Below, in pieces: positions 11,301 through 22,633 of a DNA stretch of 64,000 bases (positions are counted from its first letter, which is position 1; each line of letters opens with the position of its first letter). Source of the DNA: Polytrichum commune (lineage: Eukaryota > Streptophyta > Polytrichopsida > Polytrichales > Polytrichaceae); assembly GCA_950295325.1 (NCBI GenBank), contig OX485809.1, positions 868,001-932,000 on the forward strand, in the 5' to 3' direction. Made by a program: the position numbers and the translations under genes. Below the pieces are notes generated by a model that saw nothing but the letters and a program-made list of their open reading frames with translations, made no database searches and was not told where the DNA came from.

Positions 11301-12659
11301 GAACTTGCATACTATTGACTATGACCCATTTGTTTTAGTGAATGGTGTGAATCTGAAAAAAAAATATTTATCTTGTTTCTCAGCCTGGCCAATATCGTGG
11401 CATTCTACATGCATTGTGGAGGATCATCACTGAGGAAGGGTTCTTTGAGCTGTACCGAGGACTGGCTCCGAGCATTATCGGTGTCATCCCTTATGCGGGT
11501 GTCAACTATTACACATATGATACATTGCGTAGTCTGTATAAGAAAGTGACCAAAGAAGACAGGGTTGGAAACATTCAAACTCTCATCATCGGTTCATTGG
11601 CGGGAGCTATAGCTAGTACTAGCACGTTCCCACTCGAGGTGGCACGCAAACAAATGCAGGTGGGCTATCTTTATCATCACATCTCATCTCATGTCTAGAT
11701 GGCAAAAAAATTTCCATGGTATTCAAACATGACTTAAAGCTTGTATGTTCATTTCAATGTCAGATTGGTATATAGGTGAATGCATGGTATCAATACACAA
11801 TATCTATAATGGTATCAAAGAACCTACTCACCCGGTATTAAGCTTGTAATACCTGTCAAATATCACACTAATGTGTTTTGATTACGTTAATGTCAACTTA
11901 TTGAGCACAATAATATCACAAATATGATACTTTCTCTTAGTGAAAACTAAGAATGTCACCAAGTTGACAAATGAATATGACATTAAATCCACTGGATTCC
12001 AGTAGTGTCAATACTTGGTGGGTGTCACTAGATGAGAGAATCTTTGCATACCCGAGTCATTGAGTCATTATTTGGGTCAATACCGTCCTAGTACCACACT
12101 GATACGAGTCTGATTCTACCTAGGTATGAAGGTTCTAGGATGGCATATGGCCCCGAGTGGTATTAAACACAAAAATATCCTCACATACCCATACCCTACA
12201 AGTAGTAAAATTTGTAAAATTCTCATTATGTATAGCCAAGTGGTATTGAAAAAGAATAAGTGATACTAGTCCAACACTGGTAAAGTCCTTAAGGTTTTGC
12301 CGTGCTCTTTCATGCATTCTGATGTGCAAATTTTTGTTTGTTAATATGGAACGCAGTGAGGGACAGGTAATCTCTGGTCAATTGGGATTCTTATTTCCCC
12401 TTATCAACAGGTTTATAAAACTTGATGCTAACAGCCAATTGGCTTTTTAAAACTTATATTGCAGGTAGGTGCTATCAAAGGACGAGTAGTGTATACTAGC
12501 ACATTGGATGCGTTGAGGGGCATTGCCAAGGAGCGCGGCATTAAAGGCTTGTACGGAGGATTAGGTCCCAGCTGCTTGAAATTGATGCCTGCAGCTGGTC
12601 TTTCTTTCATGTGCTATGAAGCACTGAAGAGGATTCTGTTAGAGGAAGAGGAAGTGTAA
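8358..12659 (+). CDS. BT1: Adenine-nucleotide carrier, mitochondrial carrier family, Brittle-1 type
   Basis: Four exons, 8358-9323, 10597-10761, 11384-11659 and 12465-12659, all with GT-AG borders and all phase 0, give 533 residues. From about residue 250 the protein is a full mitochondrial carrier with three signatures (PLETIRTH near 271, PLELLKTR near 366, PLEVARKQ near 460) and the BT1 hallmarks RTHLMVGS, GWTGLFRGN, IRVAPSKAIE and GPSCLKLMPAAG. BT1 proteins carry AMP, ADP and ATP across the plastid envelope or inner mitochondrial membrane; a grass endosperm form moves ADP-glucose. The 250 residues before the carrier are far longer than in the BT1 proteins I know. They hold a repeated SERQRxRKxG motif (residues 70-79 and 106-115) and an acidic run at 216-230. 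The start at 8358 follows an in-frame TAA at 8340. The ATG has TGA just upstream in another frame only. Identification is firm; the role of the extension is unknown. Confidence 0.92.
9318..9525 (+). repeat. Triplicated splice-donor region in BT1 intron 1
   Basis: The sequence ATCGAGGTAAACAT plus CGATTCTTGCCTTGCAATC, ending in an acceptor-like TGCTACAGATGAT, occurs at about 9318, 9390 and 9453 (spacings 72 and 63 bp). The first copy is the real exon 1 end and donor; the others repeat the donor GAG|GTAAAC inside the intron. Confidence 0.85.
11766..12155 (+). mobile_element. MITE-like element in BT1 intron 3
   Basis: Diverged relative of the element at 3192-3441: left end TTGGTATATAGGTGAATGC, right end GGCATATGGCCCCGAG, rich in GGTATCAA/GATACC words. 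It lies fully inside the intron between the exons ending at 11659 and starting at 12465. No coding capacity. Confidence 0.5.
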
Positions 12660-13239
12660 AGAGCACACTTTTCCCCTAGTATTTCAATCAAAATTGCTTC
12701 TACATTGCCTGCCATGTCTATTTGTCATGGAGGCTGCTCAAAATGCTGGTTTTTTTTGTTTTTTGTTTTTTGGGTTTGATATTTTTTGCCACAATCCGGA
12801 TGGGTTGATACCGATCCGTTTTTCCATCTTTAATATGGGCTGGGGGTCTTTCTACAGGATGAGCTGTGAGTAGGGAGTTTATGTGGGTGAAAGTTTGCTG
12901 ACATATGGCAGCTGCCTATTGGGTGGCGCCTATTCTGATCAGGACCCCATTGGCAATCTATAGGGTACTGGAATTTTGATCAAGCTGGAACCAATAGTGC
13001 CATGACACATCTCCTAGTTTTCTTTGCTAAAGTGGGGAGGAATGAGTGGTTAACAATATGTTTGGGCCAACTTTTGCCTTCAAAGATTCGCAGTAATTCC
13101 AATTTAAGGAATGAAATTATTGGAAAATTGCAATCAACTTGATTTCTATCTTCCTACATGGGAACTATTTGCACTGCTATATACTTCTCCAGATATGGCG
13201 TAGAATCTCTTAAGTGATCGGTTATGGGCACCTCTACTT

Positions 13240-13560
13240 TAATATGAGATGGTTAGCAAATCCAAAACAAGGTTGGTGCCACTTTCCTCATAAATGTTTA
13301 GAGCTCGTATGAATATCTTATTCATTATCAAAGTGAAGGCTCTTGTGCTCATTAAGTGGTCATACAGGTCCCTCCTATCATGTTGACTATTGAGCCTAGA
13401 ATAGTTATCATATTTTGAGCACGTAATCCAATCTCTTGAAACACGTGTCTTTTTGGTATCCGTTCTTAGAGCCACACCCAACCATATACCACACCAATAT
13501 AGGTGTCGAGTTAAGATGAGTAACCAAATTAGACATGTCTACATTATGTAGTGAGGATTT
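13240..13560 (+). repeat. Copy of a dispersed repeat family (also at 52-54 kb and 56.4 kb)
   Basis: It carries the ordered landmarks of the family: ATGGTTAGCAAATCCAAA, TTCCTCATAAATGTTTAGAG, TATTCATTATCAAAGTGAAG, TTTTGAGCACGTAGTCCAAT, CACGTGTCTTTTTGG and CTCAAATATAGGTGTC-like words. Related copies lie at about 52255-54180 and, inverted, about 56400-56760; fragments occur at 16.3-16.7 and 41.7-41.9 kb. No ORF is conserved among them. Confidence 0.65.
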
Positions 13561-14029
13561 TTGGTTTTCATATTAAGAGAAGGGCATGGATGTTTGGAAA
13601 ATATTTGTTATTCTGATACCATTTGGATCTATACTCTATTCAAAAGTCTTTTCACCGAGTACACTAATATGTGCAATTTGGTTGCCTTTGCAAAGAGGTT
13701 GTCTCCGCAAATAGGTAGACCCACCATGCAAATTACCTTGGGTCAATATCATATCAAACTTTTAACATTTTTTAGTCATTTGTCTACCAACCACAGTGAA
13801 ACAAATCTCATGTATTCTGTCAATATAAAAACAAACTTCCAAAATAGTGAGGAATGTCATTAAATTATTGGGGGGCAACCAACTTGCACAAATCGGCCTA
13901 GCTAAGATTACTTCAACATTAGATATGATATGAGGGTGGTATTGACCTAAACAATGACTTGGGTATACAAAATTTCTTTCATCTTTGATCCACACCAAGT
14001 ATCAATATTTGATTAGTATTGCAATCATG

Positions 14030-14512
14030 ACACTCTAAAGTCTGTAGTATTAGACATGTGGCAACCAAAGTGCAAATGATATTACGGAGTTTTGTAGTGT
14101 TAACATGGATGCGTGATACTATAGAATTAGTGTAGCATGCGACATTATGGAATGACACAAAGGAGATGTGAGGACAATTTGAAATTCTTCTCCTGTCACC
14201 TACGCTAGTGTGGTCCACTCCATTTGGCCTTCCTAGGAGATGTGGCGGACACATGCACCAACATTCAACAAGTGGCATACGAAGAAGAAGAAGAAGAAGA
14301 AGAAGACACTCCACATGTTGAAACATGGCACAATGCGAGGGTGTGGGTTGACTTCTTGGGTGGTTTGCATTAATGACAAATTTCGTGATATAAGGGAAAA
14401 AAATGTGACAATAAGGAGTGAGATTTGAACTACAAACATCTGTTCTCTAGGGTTTCAAGTTATTAGAGAGTGTGTGACATTATGGAGGTTGATACTACGG
14501 AGTTTAGGGTGT
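14030..14512 (+). mobile_element. Non-autonomous DNA element, family C, copy 1
   Basis: Starts ACACTCTAAAGTCTGTAGTA and ends GATACTACGGAGTTTAGGGTGT; the ends are imperfect inverted repeats. Its inside matches the copy at 20663-21128 over most of its length, including the GTGTTAACATGGATGCGTGA block and a purine-rich (GAA)n run at 14281-14304. No transposase. A target duplication is not obvious. Confidence 0.75.
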
Positions 14513-15352
14513 ATTGGTTGGGTAGGCTCCTTGGTAGCATCATCGATGTTGTGTAATAAACCCATACATTCCTTTGTAAGATGGGTGCACTTATCATGAT
14601 GTGTGACCTATACTAGATTCTATTGTATAGGTACATACCCAAGTCTAAAATGCACATAGTTAAAAAAAAAACCATGACCCTACATGCCATCTATGACTAT
14701 CACTTTAAGAATACATAACAATTTGTCTTTGGATCCATAAATAACAAGATCAACTCTCATGTTCCTCAATCGGATTTGCTAATGTGCTCATATAAGCAAT
14801 AACTTTTCATCGAATCTCTACATATGTTGAAATCCCAAAACTATCGGTAATGGGTGCACTCACTTTAAGGTAGGTGCATCGATTTCGGTTTGTTACCCAT
14901 TATGGACACCCAAAATTAAGAATATAGTGGACATGAAACATGTGTTCCAAATTCCCCCAAAAAACAAAAGAACCCAAAGGGAGGCACACACAACAAGTCG
15001 ACCATGTAGCATATTATGACCTAAACAAGTGAGTGGAGGCTTTAACATAGTTAAGGCCACTTGGAAGCAAGTGTGGCATGTCACTTGGGGTCACACATTC
15101 TCACAAGCATCATAATCCCCTTTCATTTGCTAACTAGAAACTTCTAGAATTTTATTTATTTAGATATATGCTTGATGCTTAAAGTGATGGTTTTAGCACC
15201 CTCTATCTTGCAAGTAAACGCCTTGCCATAGAGTCACTCCCGATTGTCAAACAAAATATCCTTATGTGTTGGGTCAAAGATGTTGGTGCTCCTAAGTCCC
15301 TTGACCAATGTGCATTCTCTATTATGCATCTCTATGTAGATACAATGCCTAA

Positions 15353-15896
15353 GAGGTTGTTTACAGCATGAACCATGAAGTTGTCCCAAGGCCCTGTAAG
15401 ATTTGTGATTGGTTGTTGAACTCATCCTGGGATCACTTTGGTTTACACCAAGGAACAAATGTCAGAGTGACCATGGAGTTTGAGGTCCCCAAATGATGAA
15501 TTTTAAGGCCTACATTATCCATTGACGTGGTCCAATGGGTTTTGCGGTGGGAGAGGCAAAAGAGGTGCTAAAGTAGAAAAAGGCAAGGGTCCATGGCAGA
15601 GAATTTTTTGGGGAAGAGAATATGAAGACAAGAGAAGACAAGAGAATGTTCAAACTTGAATTTTAATAAAAACTGCCAATTGTTTAGCATATATTAAAAA
15701 AATTAGCACATTCATTTTTTGGTGCATGGTCATTCCTCTTGATCCACATTCCGTTTACACCTAGTGAAGGGCCCAAAAGCTTTGTTAATTTATTTTTTTA
15801 AGAAATCGGACAATGGAAGTTGGATCATGAAACCGGACCATGAAAAAAAACCATCTTCCGTGGTCTGACTTCATGGTTCATGGTGTAAACCGGCCC
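15353..15896 (+). mobile_element. PIF/Harbinger-like MITE, family A, copy 1
   Basis: The left end GAGGTTGTTTACAGCATGAA and right end (reverse complement) GGGCCGGTTTACACCATGAA are terminal inverted repeats. Flanking TAA (15350-15352) and TAG (15897-15899) fit a slightly decayed 3-bp TTA/TAA-type duplication, as known for PIF/Harbinger and Tourist elements. A second full copy is at 25153-25724 in the opposite orientation and a truncated one at 62988-63405. No coding capacity. Confidence 0.8.
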
Positions 15897-16311
15897 TAGG
15901 CTTACATATGGCTCTTTCACAAAGTCCAACTTATCAATAAGGAAGGTATGTGGGCCTTGAGCCTCCACTCTTCTTGATTGTACACCTAGATTTGGGAGGT
16001 GAAACGGACACAAAAAAACACATACACGTGCTACAATGAATTGGAGTAATATGTGCTTTAAATATGGACACCGATCTAGGTTCATTAACTAGTGAGCACA
16101 ATTGTGGAGGCATGTACGATCACTTTATACCAATCAAGAGAACATTTGTTTTGGATTTTTATTACTTTCGTCTCTCCATTTTGGTTCTAAATTTGGAAAA
16201 ACAATATTCACAGCTCACAATTATTGACTAGATGAGCCAATTCTCAAGCAAAATCATATGTTTAAAAATTGTCCATGGACTTGGAAGGCACGCGTTCCTT
16301 GAGTGTCTACT

Positions 16312-16700
16312 CTTTTGATCGTACGTCTATATTGGGTAGTCTATATGACCATCACACATGTCTTCTTGATATTCACTCCAAACCTAGAATAATGTCCATA
16401 TTTTGAGCACATAGTCTATTCTCATTGTAACATGTGTGTTTTTTTTTATCATACGTCTATATTGGGTAGTCTATATGACCATCACACATGTCTTCTTGAT
16501 ATTCACTCCAAACCTAGAATAATGTCCATATTTTGAGCACATAGTCTATTCTCATTGTAACATGTGTGTTTTTTTTATCATACGTCTATATTGGGTAGTC
16601 TATATGACCATCACACATGTCTTCTTGATATTCACTCCAAACCTAGAACAATGTTCATATTTTGAGCACATAGTCTATTCTCATTGTAACATGTCTTTTT
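16312..16700 (+). repeat. 130-bp tandem repeat, three copies
   Basis: ACGTCTATATTGGGTAGTC recurs at 16323, 16453 and 16582, giving periods of 130 and 129 bp. The copies are nearly identical, so the amplification is recent. Each unit contains TTTTGAGCACATAGTCTATT, the landmark of the dispersed family at 52-54 kb, and a T-run of variable length. Confidence 0.9.
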
Positions 16701-17249
16701 TCAATGTACATTCCAGATTAGGTACAAGGTTTGTCATTATGTCACTCTAATTTAGTCATCTGATAAAGAGGAATAACTGCATTTCCAACTCCACACATGA
16801 TTTGGGTGTTGGACCAACTTGGGAATTGTGTCATATATTTAGCAATTGCAACTCACAAAGATTCTCAGTTCAAGTTCCATCATCGGAGTGGAGATCCAAA
16901 AGTTACAACAACCCGAAGCGAAGATATAACTTTTTAGAATACATTCCAAGAAATATGGATGGGTTGTCTATATATAGAATACAAGGGAACATTTGACATT
17001 TGAAAAATAAACCCTATTACCATGGAATTCATGCTCTACATACTGTCAAGGGGTCTATTATCATGTAATCAACGTGTTATTTGTAGATCTAGAAATAAGC
17101 CTTAATATACTATTATAGCTTGATTGTTAATGAATGGAATTCAAAAAATAGCTACAATTACCTACATATATTGAAAGTTCATAGATTTTATATATCAGCA
17201 ATGTACTAAAATCACACCCTAATTATATTATATTGAATATAGAACACAT

Positions 17250-17863
17250 GGGTGCAAGCATAGTAAAGTGGACAGTTCCTGATCCCTACCTAGTGTTGAG
17301 TGAAAGTGAATCAAAACTATACACTAAACTTTGAATTTTTTGAAGGGAAAAAAAATCATAGACGTTAAAAGAAACGTATTGATCTACAAAGCGATGCAAT
17401 CTATGGTGACAAAACTAATTCCAAGAAAAGTCTACATATTTAATAAGATGGTGCAAGTGGTGTGCAAGTAGGTGATATTGAACAAGCAACTATACAATAA
17501 AATTACATAAAATTGATAGTTTTCTACAACAACAAAATTTGTGACAATGCCCTCAAGTGGATTAGAATTCAAGGAATATGATAGGAAAAATTTCCAACTT
17601 TAAAATATTCAAGGTCATGAAATCCACATTCAAAACCAGACTCAACTGTTCGCTTTCGTGCATCACTTTTAATAATAAGTTTTGAAGCAACTCAACTTTT
17701 TATTCTATGTTTGAGTATTTAACACATCAATACAAGTCACCATGAAAAAAAGAATCAATTTAAACAACACTTTGCTACTACTACTTTCAGACCTTTGACC
17801 ACAACAATAATAGTTTTAATATACCATAGCACTATTTCAGTCCACTTTACCGTGCTTGCACCC
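17250..17863 (+). mobile_element. Terminal-inverted-repeat element, family D, copy 1 (614 bp)
   Basis: Left end GGGTGCAAGCATAGTAAAGT, right end (reverse complement) GGGTGCAAGCACGGTAAAGT; flanked by ACAT on both sides (17246-17249 and 17864-17867), a 4-bp duplication. The second copy (55801-56400) is inverted relative to this one and flanked by AAAT. AT-rich interior, no conserved ORF. Confidence 0.8.
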
Positions 17864-18011
17864 ACATGTGGGTTTGACCTAAACTCTAAATCAAAATGTT
17901 CGGATTAATACCACAAGAAGTTATACGTTCCCACTCACAAACGGTTTCCGTTTACACTAGATATTGTCATGAGAATATTCTCATTATTTTATTCCTAATA
18001 TTCCTAGAACA

Positions 18012-18548
18012 TTGGTCCCTATATATATTTTACGTGTCTCAAAAAGGCATGCCCTATTGAGAGGGGTCACTTGTGCCCGCCGCCGTCAGAAACTGCCCGG
18101 GACCCAAAACTTTCTACGCCTCGGGCTGACACGAGACAGAGACGATAAAGAGTTTTGGGGTCTGCCCGGAGGCCAGCTGGGCAGGGGCAGAAAAGCATAT
18201 TCCAAGGGTATAAGCCTCCAATGGGAATCGGAAAGACGCAAAAGGGCAAGGCTAAGGGCAAGGCTAGTATATTACGGGGGCATATCCCCACAACCGCTTT
18301 CAGCTGGTGGGGGGGCAAAATTTTACCACACCTCCCCTCCACCTTTTAACTTTTTACCCCTGTTTTTTACCGTCTTCCAGCTCTTGACCCCGCGTAAAAA
18401 CTTACCACCTCTTTACTCCCCTTATTTACCCTATACAGTAAGTCGGTTGCTAATGCGTCCCAATTTTAAGCTCGTTTCACTTACTAGGTATGGTTGGGTC
18501 ACTAACCTTGATTTAGGGCGGCCATTCTACACTGATTATCTTAATTAG
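18012..18548 (+). other. G+C-rich island with a 178-codon open frame, unrecognised
   Basis: The block at about 18055-18550 differs sharply from its AT-rich surroundings. It holds an uninterrupted plus-strand frame rich in Arg, Pro and Leu (for example LRLGLTRDRDDKEFWGLPGG), plus overlapping frames on the other strand. An internal 12-bp direct repeat reads GGGCAAGGCTA twice. Composition and open frames on both strands suggest an inserted foreign block, perhaps organellar or repeat DNA, rather than a gene; I do not recognise the protein. Confidence 0.35.
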
Positions 18549-18935
18549 TGTGTGTTACTATTTGCAATTATGTAGTGTTATAACCACTTTTACGAGAGTG
18601 TAATATTTTTACCGAGAAAAGTCATTTATGTGTTATAATGTTCGAACGACCTAGTGACCTTTTCGTTAGTGGAAAACGAACTCTTGAGTAAGACGTTATT
18701 GCGTTGTGTAATTTCGAATAGTAATGCACACTAATTGAGGTAATCAATGTAGGTGCAAATATGAGTGTTGGGGATTTTATAATGAACATATTGATTTCCT
18801 TGGGGTTGTTTTTCCTTCGTGGTAGGTGTTGTGAACATTCATGAATGGAACGTTATGCACTTGCTGTGGTTTCCATTCCTCATCAACATTCAACTAGTCA
18901 GAATACATTGTTGTAGACTTCAACGTAATCTTAAA

Positions 18936-18938
18936 TGT

Positions 18939-18992
<54 letters not shown>

Positions 18993-19037
18993 TATAGACA
19001 TATATTATAGATATAGATATAGATATAGATATAGATA
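18936..19037. repeat. Compound microsatellite (TA)n(GA)n(GATATA)n
   Basis: A run of TA dinucleotides, then GA dinucleotides, then repeated ATAGAT hexamers, uninterrupted over about 100 bp. Confidence 0.95.
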
Positions 19038-19129
19038 TTCATGGAGGGTTTTGATATTTTTTATGATTCTGCCACATATGGTTGTGTGGAATTCGTGCAG
19101 TTAACAATTCCCTTGGATTTTCATACCTC

Positions 19130-19515
19130 CATAACATCATTAAGCAATGTGCATTTGTTCATGTGGGGTCTAAGAATATAACCATGGGTGCCAAAACTAG
19201 TGCAACTTCAGTCTAAATGTGCACTACACCAAATATGATATTTAGTGTGACTTACTATTTGGATTTACACAATGCTATATCTTTTTACTATTGAAATATG
19301 TTTTTTACCAAGTAAAGTTGTCAATGTTCTATAATGTCCAAACTACCAATTCAACATTTGTTGGTAAAACATGAGATGTATAGTAAATAGATATAGCATT
19401 GCGGAATTCCAAATAGTAAGTCACACTAGATATCATAGTTAGTGTAGTTGTGACATCCCATGGTTATATTCTCGGGGTCCAGATGAACGAACACACTCTA
19501 CTTAATAATGTTATG
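19130..19515. mobile_element. Foldback MITE, family E, copy 1
   Basis: Left end CATAACATCATTAAGCAATG and right end (reverse complement) CATAACATTATTAAGTAGAG are inverted. The inversion continues through GAATATAACCATGGG and the inner GTGTGACTTACTATTTGGA arms, so almost the whole element can fold back. A shorter relative is at 54244-54422. No coding capacity. Confidence 0.85.
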
Positions 19516-20556
19516 TCCTTTGTTAAAAATCGTTCAGATATTTGGTTCCATGAGAAGGAAATTTAGGATGTGGGAGCCACCTATCATTATTGTTGAATCA
19601 CAAGTGAGAATCAAACATTGGTGTCAACTTTAGTGATGGACTAACAATATTTTTTTTTCAAACACCTCTTGGGTTTATATAATTAGGAATTCACTATAAT
19701 TCGATATTGGTAAGGTATGACTATTTGAGGTTATTTTGGTTTTGATATATAAAAATCACTGTATAGTATATATCACAACTATAGTAGTATGGTGTTAGTT
19801 GAATGATACTAGGATGATTTTGACCCAAATAATAAGGCGGGTATGCAACAAGCACAACATTATTCGCAATGGCGAGAGAGGTTTTGTATGCGTCTGTTAG
19901 AGCTTAGACATAATTCTCGTAGAACTTCTGTATACTCTCTATTGCACTTCTAAGAAGTATAGTGAACGACAAAGATATCAAAGAGGCAAGGATAGTTCAT
20001 GATGACGCAAGAGATTGAGTGGTTAGACTTACCAGGACTTGCAATCCTCCATGACTCCATCGGGGAGCTCTAGAAGCTTCTCCCACTACCAGATCGCCAC
20101 CATCCGGAATAGCAACATGTGAGGATCTCCCAGGCACATCATGATACTGCTTAGCTATGGCATAACAAAGCTCAAGGCATGTACTAACATTCCAAATGAT
20201 TTTGTGCCCATGTTAACAAATATAATATAGGGCAAGGGATTCCAATGAGTTAGTAGTAGGCAAACGTTAATTAAGTGAGACCATAACAATGGAGGAAAGG
20301 AGCCATTGCCCCATCACAAATCACATGAGGCAGACCATGGTATACCAAAGCTCTCTCATATTCCACGTTGAAAATAGGTAGGAAGGGACATAAAAAGGAT
20401 AATGCTTGCACAATTTCCAATCTTCAGGGGGTCCACAAAATAAGTTGTGATGGCATTTTTAATCCCATTTTACTTTCATCTTTGTTGTGGCATTAAATTG
20501 GACTCAACATCTTAAGTTAATGTACCTTACATATAGTAGGCTTGGCTTGAATATAA

Positions 20557-21401
20557 GGGCCGGTTCACATGACGTCCCACTCATGTTAGCAAGTCCCAAC
20601 ATGTAGGCAAAGTCTCAATTTTTGAGCCTCAAGAAACCATTAAAACATGGTTAATTATCATTACACACTCTAAACTTTGCAGTATCACACATGTGGCAAT
20701 TAAAGTGCATGTGATATTACAGAGTTTTGTAGTGTTAACATGGATGCGTGATACTATAGAATTAGTGTAGCATGTGACAGTGGAATAACACAAAGTGCAA
20801 CATTCTAATGGTGTGGTGTGGTCCACTCCACTTGGCCTTCCCGGGCGATGCGGCATATGCATGCACAAACATTCAACAAGTGGCATAAGAAGAAAAAGAA
20901 GAATAAGAATAAGAAGGTGACACTCCACATATTAACACATGGTACAATGCGAGGGTGTGGATTGACTTCTTTGGTAGTTTGCATTAATGACAAAAAAATC
21001 GTGATATAAGGAGAGAAATGTGACAATAAGGAGCGAGATTTAAACTACAAACATCCATTTCCTAGGGTTTCAGGATATTAGAGAGTGAGTGACATTATGG
21101 AGGTTAATATTACAGAGTTGAGGGTGTAGTTGGATTTTGATTATTTTATGCAAAAGTATTCACGGGACTTGTGTTGAGAGTTGGGTCTAGCTTTTTGCTT
21201 GACCCAACTCTCAACAAAAGTCCCAAGCTTCACCTCCAAAAAGTGTTGCCATGTGGGCATCTATGTCATACTTGGGACGTAGGGCATGGGACCCTGTGTG
21301 AAGTGGTAGGTCCCAACTTCCATGCTCTCAACAGCTAAGATTGCACAAATTGACCTCAAGTGACTTGGGGCATAAGATTTGCGACCCGTGTGAACGAGCC
21401 C
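20557..21401 (+). mobile_element. PIF/Harbinger-like MITE, family B, hosting a nested element
   Basis: Ends GGGCCGGTTCACATGACGTC and, reversed, GGGCTCGTTCACACGGGTCG are inverted. TAA flanks both sides (20554-20556 and 21402-21404), the 3-bp duplication typical of PIF/Harbinger MITEs. A family C element sits inside (20663-21128). The right part holds a perfect 14-bp hairpin, TTGAGAGTTGGGTC at 21174-21187 against 21201-21214. Confidence 0.85.
20663..21128 (+). mobile_element. Family C element, copy 2, nested in a Harbinger-like MITE
   Basis: Matches 14030-14512 along its length, with ends ACACTCTAAACTTTGCAGTA and TTACAGAGTTGAGGGTGTA. It interrupts the family B element between its left arm and body. 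No coding capacity. Confidence 0.8.
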
Positions 21402-21928
21402 TAAAATAGGACAAGTTGGGATTTGAAAATTTAATATTGTTTTTCTAGTGGCTGCTTAAGGGTGCCAGATCGCGGGCCCCAACCCCTATCCACCTCCCCT
21501 TGAAAGTTTGTAGGGGGAGGTTTAGCGTCCGCCATGGTTAAGGTGCATCCAAGTACAAACACCAAATAGACTCATGTTTAAAAGAGATTAGTCGACTACA
21601 TGCTCAAAAAATAATTTGTATATTTCAATGTAATCGGGACGAGTCTTATATGATCATTCAAGAAGAAAGAGAATCTTTACTTTGTGAACCTTCAATCACC
21701 GTCCCAATTGTCAAACCATCCTTATAAACCCTGACCTTGGAAACCGCCATTAGGGTTTATGAAAGAAATGAACTCAATGTGCGTGCGAAAGTGATTGAGT
21801 TACGACTCCTGTCTAGAAGAATTATATTCAGTGTGACTCACATCCTCATGATCTGCACTTTGCATCGAGTAAGGTAAGGAGATAAGGATTGATCAGCACT
21901 ATCATATTGTTGAAACCAAGCATTTGTA

Positions 21929-22045
21929 ATGACAATTTGTGCTTCTTGTTGCAAACAGTCAGCCAAGCTTCGATGCTCACGCTGCAAGTCATCGTTTTAT
22001 TGCGATGTGTCGTGCCAAAGCAAGCATTGGAAAGCTCACAAAATC

Positions 22046-22076
<31 letters not shown>

Positions 22077-22633
22077 CTGCCTTGGAGGAGGGATCATTAT
22101 CGTTGAAAGAAGTTCTAAGAGTTTCAGAGGTTCAAAAGAGTGCTCCTAAAGCGCAGGATTTCCCTTCGAAGCTTCGAGTTTTTTTTACAGCAGCAGTGGG
22201 GATGGTGTTGATGAGAATCGTTAAATTCTTCTTCACGGTCTTGGCGATGTGCACAAAAACTTTTTCCAATTAGGTCAAAAAGATGCACAAAAGCATGCCT
22301 TGTCCAGGTATTTGCCACATTTGATTGTTTTTTTTGATTTTTTTTTCAAATTTCTTATTTTAATTTATTGGATTTTATTTTTCACCTTATTGTTTTTACA
22401 GGTTACATGAAAATCTTATTGCGCGCATTCAATGTTGACATCGAGGGTGAAGACGATAAGTTGTCTGCCTGGGAAGCCAAATCTATGTTAAAGCAAAAGG
22501 TAACAGGTGCTTTAGCTCCTTTCCAAATGTTCCGGTTCTATCATGATTTTGGCATTAAAGAGACCTCTGTATGCGGTGACTTATCATTCGAAGATGCCGA
22601 AGTGCTATTGACATCCATGGTGAATAGTCAAGA
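21929..22633 (+). pseudogene. MYND-type zinc finger gene fragment with hydrolase-like remains
   Basis: From the ATG at 21929 an open frame encodes a MYND finger (CASCCKQSAKLRCSRCKSS, then YCDVSCQSKHWKAHK). The expected last Cys of the finger (H-x3-C) is Ser, in an AGT microsatellite that encodes poly-Ser. After a T8 run near 22180 the reading frame shifts. In the new frame the text continues SSSGDGVDENR, a TAA stop, then ILLHGLGDVHKNFFQLGQ, which resembles the oxyanion-loop start of plant alpha/beta-hydrolase carboxylesterases. A GTATTT donor follows at about 22311 and a TTACAG acceptor at about 22401 leads to an exon-like stretch (AFNVDIEGEDDKLSAWEAK). Shift and stop show that this is not an intact gene. 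Confidence 0.6.

Noticed and set aside
14233-14439. Hydrophobic FFFFFFFF-rich minus-strand frame
   Set aside because: It is a (GAA)n repeat read antisense inside a family C element.
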